Assembly: GCA_003446665.1 (NCBI GenBank)
Contig: DMCT01000137.1
Span: 9,973 to 16,096, forward strand
From: Synergistaceae bacterium
GTDB taxonomy: Bacteria; Synergistota; Synergistia; Synergistales; Thermovirgaceae
DNA: 6,124 nucleotides
Direction of reading: 5' to 3'
The notes under the pieces were generated by a model. It saw only the letters and a program-made list of their open reading frames with translations. It was not told where the DNA came from and searched no databases. Positions 1 to 5,967 of this stretch are shown in pieces (within the stretch, counting starts at the first letter, position 1; every line of letters starts with the position of its first letter). Position numbers and translations under genes: made by a program.

Positions 1-311
1 TCGGTGGCCTCGGTAACGAGGCATACCAGATCCACCTGGGAAAGCGTCGTCAATAGGTTGTTTTCCATTGCCCGGCCCATAAGGTGAAGAGGCCGATGCA
101 AGCCCGGAGTGTCCACCAAAACAACCTGGCCGCCCTCTCTGGACAGTATGTAGCGGGTACACCTTCTCGTCGTCTGGGGCTTTGAGGAAACTATGGAATA
201 TTTCCAGCCCATCAGGGCGTTGATCAGGGTGGACTTGCCCACGTTCGGCCTGCCGGCGACGGCCGCTACGCCGCTTCGGTAGGGGGCGTTCCCGTTATCG
301 AGGTCTTTCAT
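1..311 (-). CDS. era: GTPase Era, N-terminal third (3' end beyond window)
   Basis: Era is a membrane- and 30S-associated GTPase that binds near the 3' end of 16S rRNA and acts as a checkpoint in small-subunit assembly. Translating the minus strand from the ATG at 309-311 gives 103 complete codons before the window edge. The G1/P-loop GRPNVGKS is at residues 20-27, the Era-type switch I stretch SSKPQTTR at 42-49, and G3 DTPGLH at 67-72, followed by a DLV strand at 94-96 leading toward G4. The KH domain and G4/G5 lie outside the window. The start is the only plausible one: no ATG, GTG or TTG occurs in this frame just upstream, and it overlaps the end of cdd by 17 nt, which suggests translational coupling because no strong Shine-Dalgarno is visible. 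After the conserved PQTTR the sequence reads RCTRYIL where typical Era has NRIRGI, a mild divergence. EngA/Der is less likely because the SxKPQTTR and DTPGLH signatures are Era-like and the gene follows cdd. Confidence 0.93.
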   Translation of the reverse strand, partial: MKDLDNGNAPYRSGVAAVAGRPNVGKSTLINALMGWKYSIVSSKPQTTRRCTRYILSREGGQVVLVDTPGLHRPLHLMGRAMENNLLTTLSQVDLVCLVTEAT

Positions 312-735
312 CGGAGCCGCTTCGCCATTCTTTCTGGAAAGGGTGGGGGAAAAGTTCCGACAAGCAGAGAAGAACCACTTCCTGATCTTTTTCGAGAACC
401 ACCGCCATGGTCGGGTTGAATTCGGCGAGGACCTGCCTGCAGGCCCCGCAGGGGTAACAAGGTTTGCCCGAAGCGGACACCACGGCAACGGCTACGGGAA
501 AATCCATATCATCCCGCACGCCACTGGCGAGGGCGTTTCGCTCGGCACAGACGGTCAAGCCCAAACTTGCGTTTTCCACGTTGCACCCGGTGTGTATCGT
601 CCCATCACGGCAAAGAAGGGCCGCCCCGACTGAAAAACCGGAATAGGGGGCATAGGCGTGCCGCGAGGCTTCCCTGGCTTTTTCCAGAAGCTCCGTAGGG
701 GACTTCCCGGTTTCCGAAGGCCATTGCATTAACAT
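295..735 (-). CDS. cdd: Cytidine deaminase (homotetrameric type)
   Basis: This enzyme hydrolytically deaminates cytidine and deoxycytidine to uridine and deoxyuridine in cytosolic pyrimidine salvage. From the ATG at 733-735 it is 146 residues, close to the small tetrameric class at about 130-145. PYSGFSVGAAL at about residues 30-40 and NVENAS near 52-57 form the substrate pocket. The zinc site is CAE (C63, catalytic E65) plus PCGAC (C96 and C99), giving the three-cysteine ligation of tetrameric CDAs. The C-terminus carries the usual LSELFPHPF. Three in-frame starts are close together: GTG at 741, ATG at 735 and ATG at 729. I chose 735 because GGAAGG at 741-746 lies 5 nt upstream, but 729, with GGTGGGG 6 nt upstream, is nearly as good. 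It sits 17 nt after the CorC-type gene and overlaps era by 17 nt. A salvage enzyme beside era is a long-conserved arrangement, so the position says little about a joint function. Confidence 0.95.
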   Translation of the reverse strand: MLMQWPSETGKSPTELLEKAREASRHAYAPYSGFSVGAALLCRDGTIHTGCNVENASLGLTVCAERNALASGVRDDMDFPVAVAVVSASGKPCYPCGACRQVLAEFNPTMAVVLEKDQEVVLLCLSELFPHPFQKEWRSGSDERPR

Positions 736-740
736 CCCCA

Positions 741-746
741 CCTTCC
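741..746 (-). promoter_or_regulatory. Ribosome binding site of cdd
   Basis: The transcript reads GGAAGG here, 5 nt before the ATG at 733-735. The following TGGGG could also serve the ATG at 727-729, so the site favours but does not settle the start. It lies wholly in the 17-nt gap after the CorC-type gene. Confidence 0.5.
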
Positions 747-752
747 GTCCTT

Positions 753-2048
753 TTACCCGTTTCCGCCTCTATCGGTCCGGGCCGTTTTAACCCCGGCTTC
801 TCTCGGCGTAAGACGGACCAGCTTGATCCTGTGGTCCTGGACTTCCAGGACCTCGATATCCCAGCTGCCGTAATGCAGCTTCTGCCCCTTGTCCGGGAAC
901 CGCCCCGCAAGGGACAGTATGAGCCCTCCTATGGTATCCACGTCGGGAGACTCGAAAGGATAGCCCGTCTCCTCGCTCAGGTCCTCCAGGTCCATAAAGC
1001 CTTTAACCAGGTAGCTTCCGCCCGTTTCCCTCTGGATCGGGGGCGCCTCCTCGTCGTATTCGTCCTGGATTTCGCCGACTATTTCCTCGATCAGGTCCTC
1101 AAGGGTCACCAGCCCGGCCGTCCCCCCGTATTCGTCCACCACGATGGCCATGTGCACCCGCTTACCCTTCATGACGTCGAGCAGGTCCGCTATGCGCATC
1201 ATCTCGGGGACGAAGAGGGCCTCTCTTTTCAGCCGGGATACGCTCTCGTCCAGGTGCCGTTCGTGAAGAAATCCTATGATGTCCTTGACGTAGAGTATGC
1301 CCACTATGTGGTCGGGGCTTTTTTCGTAAACAGGAACGCGAGAGTGGCCGCATTCCCTGAAGACTGCAACGGACTCCTCCACGGTCGTATCCGCCGATAT
1401 GGCCACCATGTCCGTCCTCGGCACCATTATCTCGTACACCCTGGTTTCCTCGAAGGAGATTATCCCGTGTATCATCTTGCGCTCTTCCTCTTCGATAACG
1501 CCGGAGGCTTCCCCGATGTTGACCATCTGTTCGATTTCCTCGCGAGTCACGAAGGTATGCCTGGCGGAAAGGTCTACCCGAAAGAGCGCCCCTATGAAGC
1601 GCACGGTAGCTGTGGTAGCGAAAATCAGGGGACTTGCTACGACGTGAATTATGCGCAAGAGGGGCAGCGCGGCCACTACCATTTTTTCGTGCTGGACGAT
1701 GGCGATGCTTTTGGGAAGAATTTCGCCAAAAATGACTATTACCACAGTCATGAACACTACCGCAACCAAAACGCCCTTGCCTCCCAGAAGAGCAATGGCA
1801 AGTGACGTCGCCACGGCGCTGGCGGCTATGTTGACGAGGTTGTTCCCTATGAGGATAACCGTAAGGGCACGCTGCATGTCCTCAAGCAGCCAGTCTATGT
1901 TTTTTTTCTTTCTGGGGTACTTCTCCTGCAGGGCGAGAAGCTTTCCCCTTCCGATGGTAGTAACGGCCGTCTCGGAACCGCTGAAAAAAGCGGACGCCAC
2001 CAAAAGAACGGCAAGAACCAGCATTTCTCGAGCTACATCCTCGCTCAC
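753..2048 (-). CDS. CNNM-CBS-CorC/HlyC family membrane protein
   Basis: This is an integral membrane protein of the CorC/HlyC ('hemolysin-related') family. Members are implicated in Mg2+ (or other cation) efflux or homeostasis; a true hemolysin role is unlikely. Numbered from the GTG at 2046-2048 (431 residues), the order is: a CNNM/DUF21 domain at about 9-165 with the signature SAFFSGSETA at 19-28, about four hydrophobic segments (near 9-29, 62-85, 92-116 and 124-146) and GEILPK at 108-113; then a CBS pair at about 200-325 ending in DEYGGTAGLVTLEDLIEEI (about 305-323); then a CorC_HlyC domain at about 340-415. The CBS pair probably senses adenine nucleotides, as in homologues. The reading frame extends to a GTG at 2084 inside ybeY, but that start has no ribosome binding site. 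The GTG at 2048 has AGGAGG 12 nt upstream, and ATG 2024 is also possible. Unlike proteobacterial YbeX/CorC, which lacks the membrane domain, this copy is full length. Confidence 0.9.
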   Translation of the reverse strand: MSEDVAREMLVLAVLLVASAFFSGSETAVTTIGRGKLLALQEKYPRKKKNIDWLLEDMQRALTVILIGNNLVNIAASAVATSLAIALLGGKGVLVAVVFMTVVIVIFGEILPKSIAIVQHEKMVVAALPLLRIIHVVASPLIFATTATVRFIGALFRVDLSARHTFVTREEIEQMVNIGEASGVIEEEERKMIHGIISFEETRVYEIMVPRTDMVAISADTTVEESVAVFRECGHSRVPVYEKSPDHIVGILYVKDIIGFLHERHLDESVSRLKREALFVPEMMRIADLLDVMKGKRVHMAIVVDEYGGTAGLVTLEDLIEEIVGEIQDEYDEEAPPIQRETGGSYLVKGFMDLEDLSEETGYPFESPDVDTIGGLILSLAGRFPDKGQKLHYGSWDIEVLEVQDHRIKLVRLTPREAGVKTARTDRGGNG

Positions 2049-2055
2049 CGCCTGA

Positions 2056-2565
2056 TCATTCCTCCTCTTTTCGCGCCCCGGCACTTCTTTTGGTGTAGGT
2101 TTCGATTATGTCTTCCTGGACCTTCCACATCCCCGCCCTGTCCTTTTCACAAGCGTGGTCGAAGGCAAAAAGGTGCAGGACGCCGTGGACCAGTACCAAA
2201 AGAAGCTCCTCTTCAAAGCTTTTCCCGTATCTTTGGGCGTTACGGGCAATTTCTTCGAGACAGATCACGACGTCGCCCAGATCCAGTTCCGGCCATCCAC
2301 CAGGGGGTGAAAAAACACCCTTTTCCGTTTCCCACAGTGGAAAGGCCAAAACATCCGTCGGGCCTTTTACACCGCGGAACGTCTCGTTAAGCTCACTCAT
2401 CCTCCGAGGATCGGCCACTGACAAGTCGATCCTGGCAACTGAGGGCTTTAGGCGCCCAGGAGCCAACGTATCCCACAGGCTTTCGATGGTCTCCTCCAGC
2501 AGCGGAATCCGAATCGCGTCGAGGACATTGCTTTCGCTTTCGTCCACTTCGATTCTAAGTGGCAT
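2056..2565 (-). CDS. ybeY: Endoribonuclease YbeY (16S rRNA maturation factor)
   Basis: YbeY is a cytosolic single-strand-specific zinc endoribonuclease needed for 16S rRNA 3'-end maturation and late 70S ribosome quality control. The protein is 169 residues, normal for the family. TDVLAFP at 70-76 and GDVVIC at 97-102 are the conserved core strands. The metal motif is HGVLHLFAFDH at 127-137, giving the three ligands H127, H131 and H137 in the HxxxHxxxxxH pattern. The residue after L-F is alanine (A134), where the family consensus normally has glycine (HLxGxDH). The ATG overlaps the end of the HD gene by 11 nt and has GGGAGG at 2573-2578, 7 nt upstream. The stop lies 7 nt before the preferred start of the CorC-type gene. 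Its neighbours PhoH (YbeZ) and Era act on the same rRNA region or interact with YbeY in other bacteria. Confidence 0.96.
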   Translation of the reverse strand: MPLRIEVDESESNVLDAIRIPLLEETIESLWDTLAPGRLKPSVARIDLSVADPRRMSELNETFRGVKGPTDVLAFPLWETEKGVFSPPGGWPELDLGDVVICLEEIARNAQRYGKSFEEELLLVLVHGVLHLFAFDHACEKDRAGMWKVQEDIIETYTKRSAGARKEEE

Positions 2566-4621
2566 CGGCCCGCCTCCCGTCCAGGGGTTGCAAGCTCCCC
2601 TTTTTCTCTTCCACCGGAGCGACCTTTCTGGTGTGGTACATGTGCCTGAGCGACTCTATAAAACTCTCCCGTATCAATGATATCTCTTTCAAGGTAAGGT
2701 CCACGTTGTCGATCTGCCCTTCCTGGATCTTGGTTTCTATCACGTCGGTAACTATTTCCCTTATGTCCCGCGTATCCAGCACGGCGCTGCCGGCCGACCG
2801 GATCGCGGCTTCTACTGAATCGGCGAGCATGACCAGAGCCGTTTCCCGGCTTGACGGCTTGGGGCCCGGGTAGCAGAACTGCTCCATTGGAATATCCTTT
2901 TCGCTTGAACGGGCCTTTTTGAAAAAATAATGCAGGCACGTGGTGCCATGGTGTTCCTGAATAAAGTCGCAAATCCTTTGGGGCAACTTGTACTTTCCAG
3001 CCAGCTCCAGTCCGTCTCTTACGTGAGAAACGATAACCAGGGCGGACATGGTTGGAGCAAGGGCGTCATGCACGTTTTCGCCGGGCTGTTGGTTTTCGAC
3101 AAAAAACTGCGGCCTTTTGAGTTTGCCGATGTCGTGATAATAGGCACCGGCTTTTACCAGAAGAGACCTGACGTTGATTTTCTCTGCGGCCACTTCCGCA
3201 AGGGTTCCGACCATGATCGAATGGTGGTAGGTCCCGGGCGCCTCGAGCTGAAGCCTTTTGAGAACCGGATGGGAGGGATGGCTCAAATCGACCAGTCTGG
3301 TGGGCGTAAGGATGTCGTAGAGCGACTCCCATGCAGGCAGAAGAGCCACTGCCACAATCGTCCAGAAAAAGACGGAGAGCACGTACACCGCGACTATATT
3401 GAGCGATATTTCCAACCCCAGAGCCCACCTGCACGCAATAACGGCGACCGCCGAAACCGTGCCTATTGCTGCAAGAGACCAGAAAAGCCTGCGCCGCCTG
3501 TCGACGGCGGGAAGAATGATAGACCCCGCGCATGCAAGCGCGAACGCCAGTACCGAAGAAAGGATTATCCCTGCAAGGTTGGTGACGGCGGAAGCAAAGG
3601 CCCCTATCACTCCGGCCCCCAGAACGAGATGAAAGGCAAGCGCCGGCGGAAAACAAAGAAAAACCCAGGCCGACATTGCCAGGGTCCCGAAATCATCTCC
3701 GCCATAGATACGCGAAAGATACTGGAAAACCCATGCCGCGCAAACGGCCGTAACGAGGAAACCCCATTCCTTTTTTTGCAGATGATAGCCGCTGCGCCGC
3801 TGATACCACAAGTACCAGGAAAACCAGGCTACCGTAAGCAACACGACAAAAAGCAGCCCCTTGTGAGGGAAGACCCTTTCCGCATATCCCTGCGACCTTA
3901 GTATGGCGGCGATTCCGGGCGTGACAGTCTCGCCTTCTTTCACTATGACGTCACCTGCGGAGATCGTCCTTTCGATGGGCTGGATTTTCTCCTGAATGTA
4001 GGACCGGTATTCGGAAGTGGATTCTTCGTCTATGAAAGAAACCGGCTGCATCAAATGATTTATGACCTGATACGCCAGGTTCTTTTCTGCACTCCCCAGG
4101 TCCGACTCGTCCAATTTTTGCCACAGTGCTTCCCCTTCGTACTGTTCGGGCTGTCCCTCAAGAAAGGATTTGCCTACGGAGGCCACGACACGCAGAACAC
4201 GCCTTCTCGACGATTCGGGAAGCTCCATAAGAAGACCCGCCAGATCCTCGGGCAGGAGCCCTTCTGTCTTTCCTCCCGAGATCCTCTCAAGCTTTTGTTC
4301 CAGGTCGCCCGGGTCCCGGTCTTTTACCAGTACCCCTACTAGCTTTTCCGCCTGTTTCTGCCTCGACTCACTTGTGGCCTTCTCGTCGACGTACTTCATC
4401 CGGTACCGCGAAAAATACGTCCTGGGAGCGGGTTCGCCCTGCGCGAAGGAAGAACGTCCGGCGTCAAGCCACCAGCCGCCGGCATAGACAAGGGAAACAA
4501 CAACTACCAGGACCAGCGTGGCGATAACCTGGTTCCCGGATTCGAGGAAGAAAGACCTGATTTTCGAAAAACCTGAAATTGCGGGTAAAACCCTACTGTG
4601 GCTTTTCTCGCCGTTTTTCAT
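2555..4621 (-). CDS. 7TMR-HD family HDIG phosphohydrolase (PgpH/YqfF-like)
   Basis: This is a membrane HD-domain phosphohydrolase. The characterised family member, Listeria PgpH, hydrolyses c-di-AMP to pApA, so c-di-AMP turnover is the likely role by homology. The 688 residues show a first membrane segment at about 31-50; an extracytoplasmic 7TMR-HDED domain to about 250, with YFSRYRMKYVDE at 69-80 and GDVIVKEGETVT at 223-234; about six further hydrophobic helices between 254 and 430; and a cytoplasmic HD domain at about 458-660. Likely metal and catalytic residues are H466/H467, H496-D497 in HDIGK (496-500), H533, H557/H558 and D601 in ADSVEAA. The ATG lies inside phoH, with a 29-nt overlap, and has only a close GAGG (3-nt spacer), so translational coupling is likely. 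The position between phoH and ybeY is conserved in many Gram-positive-like genomes. The ectodomain segment after residue 90 lacks the VPPVY-like motif I would expect there. Substrate assignment is inference. Confidence 0.92.
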   Translation of the reverse strand: MKNGEKSHSRVLPAISGFSKIRSFFLESGNQVIATLVLVVVVSLVYAGGWWLDAGRSSFAQGEPAPRTYFSRYRMKYVDEKATSESRQKQAEKLVGVLVKDRDPGDLEQKLERISGGKTEGLLPEDLAGLLMELPESSRRRVLRVVASVGKSFLEGQPEQYEGEALWQKLDESDLGSAEKNLAYQVINHLMQPVSFIDEESTSEYRSYIQEKIQPIERTISAGDVIVKEGETVTPGIAAILRSQGYAERVFPHKGLLFVVLLTVAWFSWYLWYQRRSGYHLQKKEWGFLVTAVCAAWVFQYLSRIYGGDDFGTLAMSAWVFLCFPPALAFHLVLGAGVIGAFASAVTNLAGIILSSVLAFALACAGSIILPAVDRRRRLFWSLAAIGTVSAVAVIACRWALGLEISLNIVAVYVLSVFFWTIVAVALLPAWESLYDILTPTRLVDLSHPSHPVLKRLQLEAPGTYHHSIMVGTLAEVAAEKINVRSLLVKAGAYYHDIGKLKRPQFFVENQQPGENVHDALAPTMSALVIVSHVRDGLELAGKYKLPQRICDFIQEHHGTTCLHYFFKKARSSEKDIPMEQFCYPGPKPSSRETALVMLADSVEAAIRSAGSAVLDTRDIREIVTDVIETKIQEGQIDNVDLTLKEISLIRESFIESLRHMYHTRKVAPVEEKKGSLQPLDGRRADAT

Positions 4622-5573
4622 AATCCTCGTAGGCCTGCACGATCCTCTGGACGATCTCGTGGCGCACCACGTCGCTTCTGCCGAGGGACACGAACTCGAT
4701 TCCCGGGATATCTTTCAATACGGACTGTACCACCTTGAGGCCTGAATTCTTGCCGACAGGCAGGTCAATCTGGGTTATATCCCCCGTTACCACCGCCTTC
4801 GAACCAAAACCCAGGCGCGTGAGAAACATCTTCATCTGCTCCGGAGTGGTGTTTTGCGCCTCGTCGAGTATGATGAAACTGTCGTTGAGCGTTCTGCCGC
4901 GCATATAGGCCAAAGGCGCTATCTCAATGACCTTTTTCTCGACATATTTCATAAACCGTTCCGGCGAAAACATTTCGTAAAAGGCGTCATACAGGGGCCT
5001 CAGGTAGGGTTCCACCTTCTCGCGCAGGTCGCCGGGAAGAAACCCCAGGCTTTCGCCCGCCTCTACGGCCGGGCGCACCAGTACTATCCTGCTTATAGTC
5101 GCATCCTTAAGGGCGGCTACGGCAAGCGCGACAGCCAGGTACGTCTTGCCCGTGCCGGCAGGCCCTATGGCGAAGACGACGTCGTTTCCCCTGATGGCGT
5201 CCACGTATTTTTTTTGCCCCGTCGTACGCGGCCTTATGGGCTTTCCCCGGTAGGTCATGCAGATGACGTCTTCGTAAAGGGAAACCAGGTCAACGTTCTC
5301 GTGCTCCGCATATACGTTCATGGCGTAGCTGACGACGGACGGCTTGAGTATATGACCCTTCTTGGCCACGCCTACAAGCTGTGAAACAATCCGCGTCACC
5401 ATGTCCACCACGTCCGCGTCGGGACCTTGCACGGAGATTTCCTTGTCCCTGACCACGAGTCGAACGGGATAACGTTGTTCTATAAGCCTCAGGTTCTCGT
5501 CCTGTTGTCCGAGAAACCGGGCCATCGCCTCATCGTTTGGAACGACTATCACAGATTCCGCAGGAATGGTCAC
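4593..5573 (-). CDS. phoH: PhoH-family ATPase (PhoL/YbeZ-like)
   Basis: This is a cytosolic P-loop NTPase of the PhoH family. Homologues (YbeZ/PhoL) bind YbeY and are implicated in RNA metabolism and rRNA processing; ATP hydrolysis is known, but the exact substrate is unsettled. From the GTG at 5571-5573 it is 326 residues, typical of the family. A KH-like N-terminal part (about 1-90) precedes the ATPase core, which has TGQKKYVDAI near 118-127, Walker A GPAGTGKT at 137-144, Walker B FIILDEAQN at 233-241, GDITQIDLP at 264-272 and a C-terminal GRSDVVRHEIV at 298-308. An upstream in-frame GTG at 5577-5579 overlaps the Shine-Dalgarno; the second GTG has AAGGGG 5 nt before it and is preferred. The gene starts 36 nt after the NifU-like stop and overlaps the HD gene by 29 nt. 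Despite the name, nothing here indicates phosphate regulation, as no Pho box was seen. Confidence 0.96.
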   Translation of the reverse strand: MTIPAESVIVVPNDEAMARFLGQQDENLRLIEQRYPVRLVVRDKEISVQGPDADVVDMVTRIVSQLVGVAKKGHILKPSVVSYAMNVYAEHENVDLVSLYEDVICMTYRGKPIRPRTTGQKKYVDAIRGNDVVFAIGPAGTGKTYLAVALAVAALKDATISRIVLVRPAVEAGESLGFLPGDLREKVEPYLRPLYDAFYEMFSPERFMKYVEKKVIEIAPLAYMRGRTLNDSFIILDEAQNTTPEQMKMFLTRLGFGSKAVVTGDITQIDLPVGKNSGLKVVQSVLKDIPGIEFVSLGRSDVVRHEIVQRIVQAYEDYEKRREKPQ

Positions 5574-5574
5574 G

Positions 5575-5584
5575 ATCACCCCTT
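5575..5584 (-). promoter_or_regulatory. Strong ribosome binding site of phoH
   Basis: The transcript reads AAGGGGTGAT, differing from the full anti-Shine-Dalgarno complement AAGGAGGTGAT only by a one-base deletion or substitution. It places the GTG at 5571-5573 at 5 nt after GGGG. The other in-frame GTG (5577-5579) falls inside this site, which is the main reason for rejecting it as the start. Confidence 0.65.
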
Positions 5585-5592
5585 CATCTTTT

Positions 5593-5621
5593 AAAAAGGC
5601 CTCGCGGACCTAGTCTCCGCG
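5593..5621 (-). terminator. Possible weak attenuator hairpin between nifU-like and phoH
   Basis: In the transcript, CGCGGA (5616-5621) can pair perfectly with TCCGCG (5603-5608) around a 7-nt loop that contains the NifU-like stop codon. Five U residues (5593-5597) follow after a 5-nt spacer. The stem is short and the U-tract is distal and interrupted by AGGCC, so at best this is a leaky terminator or attenuator that tunes phoH expression. It could equally be a chance palindrome in GC-rich coding sequence. Confidence 0.25.
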
Positions 5622-5846
5622 CGTTACCCCGGATATTTCGGGAATCTCTTTTTTCAAAACGGCCTCGACCTGAGCCCGGAGTGTTTCCTGGGCAAAGGGG
5701 CAACTTCCACACGCTCCCGTCAATTTGACTGTAACCACTCCGTTTCCGGAGTCGAAACCGATATAGTCGATATCTCCGCCGTGGCTTTGCAGGGCGGGAC
5801 GAATCATTGAATCTATGGTTTCCTTTATTTTCTCTTCAGTCGTCAA
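5610..5846 (-). CDS. NifU-like C-terminal-domain Fe-S protein
   Basis: This is a small cytosolic protein made only of the NifU C-terminal domain, the class that carries or transfers Fe-S clusters in cluster assembly. From the TTG at 5844-5846 it is 78 residues, the usual length for stand-alone members. The N-terminal helix leads to IRPALQSHGGDIDYIGF (15-31), then VTVKLTGACGSCP (38-50) with the cluster-binding CxxC at C46 and C49, and a C-terminal helix. The TTG start is chosen because GGAGGAG lies 6 nt upstream. The frame stays open to a GTG at 5897, but that has no ribosome binding site and would add a 17-residue tail without family similarity. It lies 92 nt after the carboxyltransferase stop and 36 nt before phoH, so it is probably the first gene of the transcript that continues to era. 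Which apo-proteins it serves cannot be read from the window. Synonyms used for such proteins include NfuA-like and YutI-like. Confidence 0.92.
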   Translation of the reverse strand: MTTEEKIKETIDSMIRPALQSHGGDIDYIGFDSGNGVVTVKLTGACGSCPFAQETLRAQVEAVLKKEIPEISGVTRGD

Positions 5847-5852
5847 ATGAAT

Positions 5853-5859
5853 CTCCTCC
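5853..5859 (-). promoter_or_regulatory. Ribosome binding site fixing the TTG start of the NifU-like gene
   Basis: The transcript reads GGAGGAG, 6 nt before TTG at 5844-5846. No ATG or GTG in frame lies at a useful distance, so this site decides in favour of the uncommon TTG start. Confidence 0.75.
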
Positions 5860-5937
5860 AATTTCGATCCTGTCCGGCTTTGCCAGACTATATGCACCTG
5901 TAAAACCGATCATATCACCGACACCGGGCAACGTGGC

Positions 5938-5967
5938 ATTATAAAGGATAGGCGGCTCCTTCGACAA
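5938..5967 (-). promoter_or_regulatory. Candidate sigma70-type promoter for the nifU-phoH-era cluster
   Basis: On the minus strand, TTGTCG (5962-5967; matches TTGACA at 4 of 6) is followed after 18 nt by a perfect TATAAT (5938-5943). The -10 box overlaps the TAA stop of the carboxyltransferase gene. Transcription would begin near 5930, giving a leader of about 85 nt before the NifU-like start. No intrinsic terminator for the upstream gene was seen, so read-through may also supply the cluster. The rest of the intergenic stretch 5847-5938 holds no gene or clear riboswitch that I can recognise. Confidence 0.5.

Noticed and set aside
7..22. A 6-bp perfect hairpin (GCCTCG / CGAGGC, 4-nt loop) near the left edge
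   Set aside because: It lies inside the conserved GTPase domain of era, has no U-tract, and short GC palindromes of this size are expected by chance.
831..1805. A 324-residue open frame on the plus strand opposite the CorC/HlyC-type gene
   Set aside because: It lies fully antisense to a gene with clear CNNM, CBS and CorC domains. Its translation is rich in H, R and Y without recognisable motifs, typical of a shadow frame in GC-rich coding DNA.
2049..2084. Upstream extension of the CorC/HlyC-type protein to the GTG at 2084
   Set aside because: The extra 12 residues overlap ybeY, have no ribosome binding site and are charged sequence before the normal family N-terminus; AGGAGG at 2061-2066 supports a later start.
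2930..3901. A 323-residue open frame on the plus strand opposite the HD gene
   Set aside because: It is antisense to the conserved membrane and HD parts of the 7TMR-HD protein. The translation is low-complexity basic sequence with no domain, and no ribosome binding site logic supports it.
4854..5384. A 176-residue open frame on the plus strand opposite phoH
   Set aside because: It mirrors the strongly conserved PhoH ATPase core, so its openness is explained by codon constraints of phoH.
5576..5587. A three-codon mini-ORF (ATG AAG GGG TGA) overlapping the phoH ribosome binding site
   Set aside because: It has no ribosome binding site of its own, and its sequence is fully explained by the phoH Shine-Dalgarno.
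5847..5938. Possible riboswitch or Fe-S-responsive operator in the 92-nt leader of the NifU-like gene
   Set aside because: I found no IscR-like site, no known riboswitch core and no strong stem in this stretch; only short imperfect GC pairings are present.
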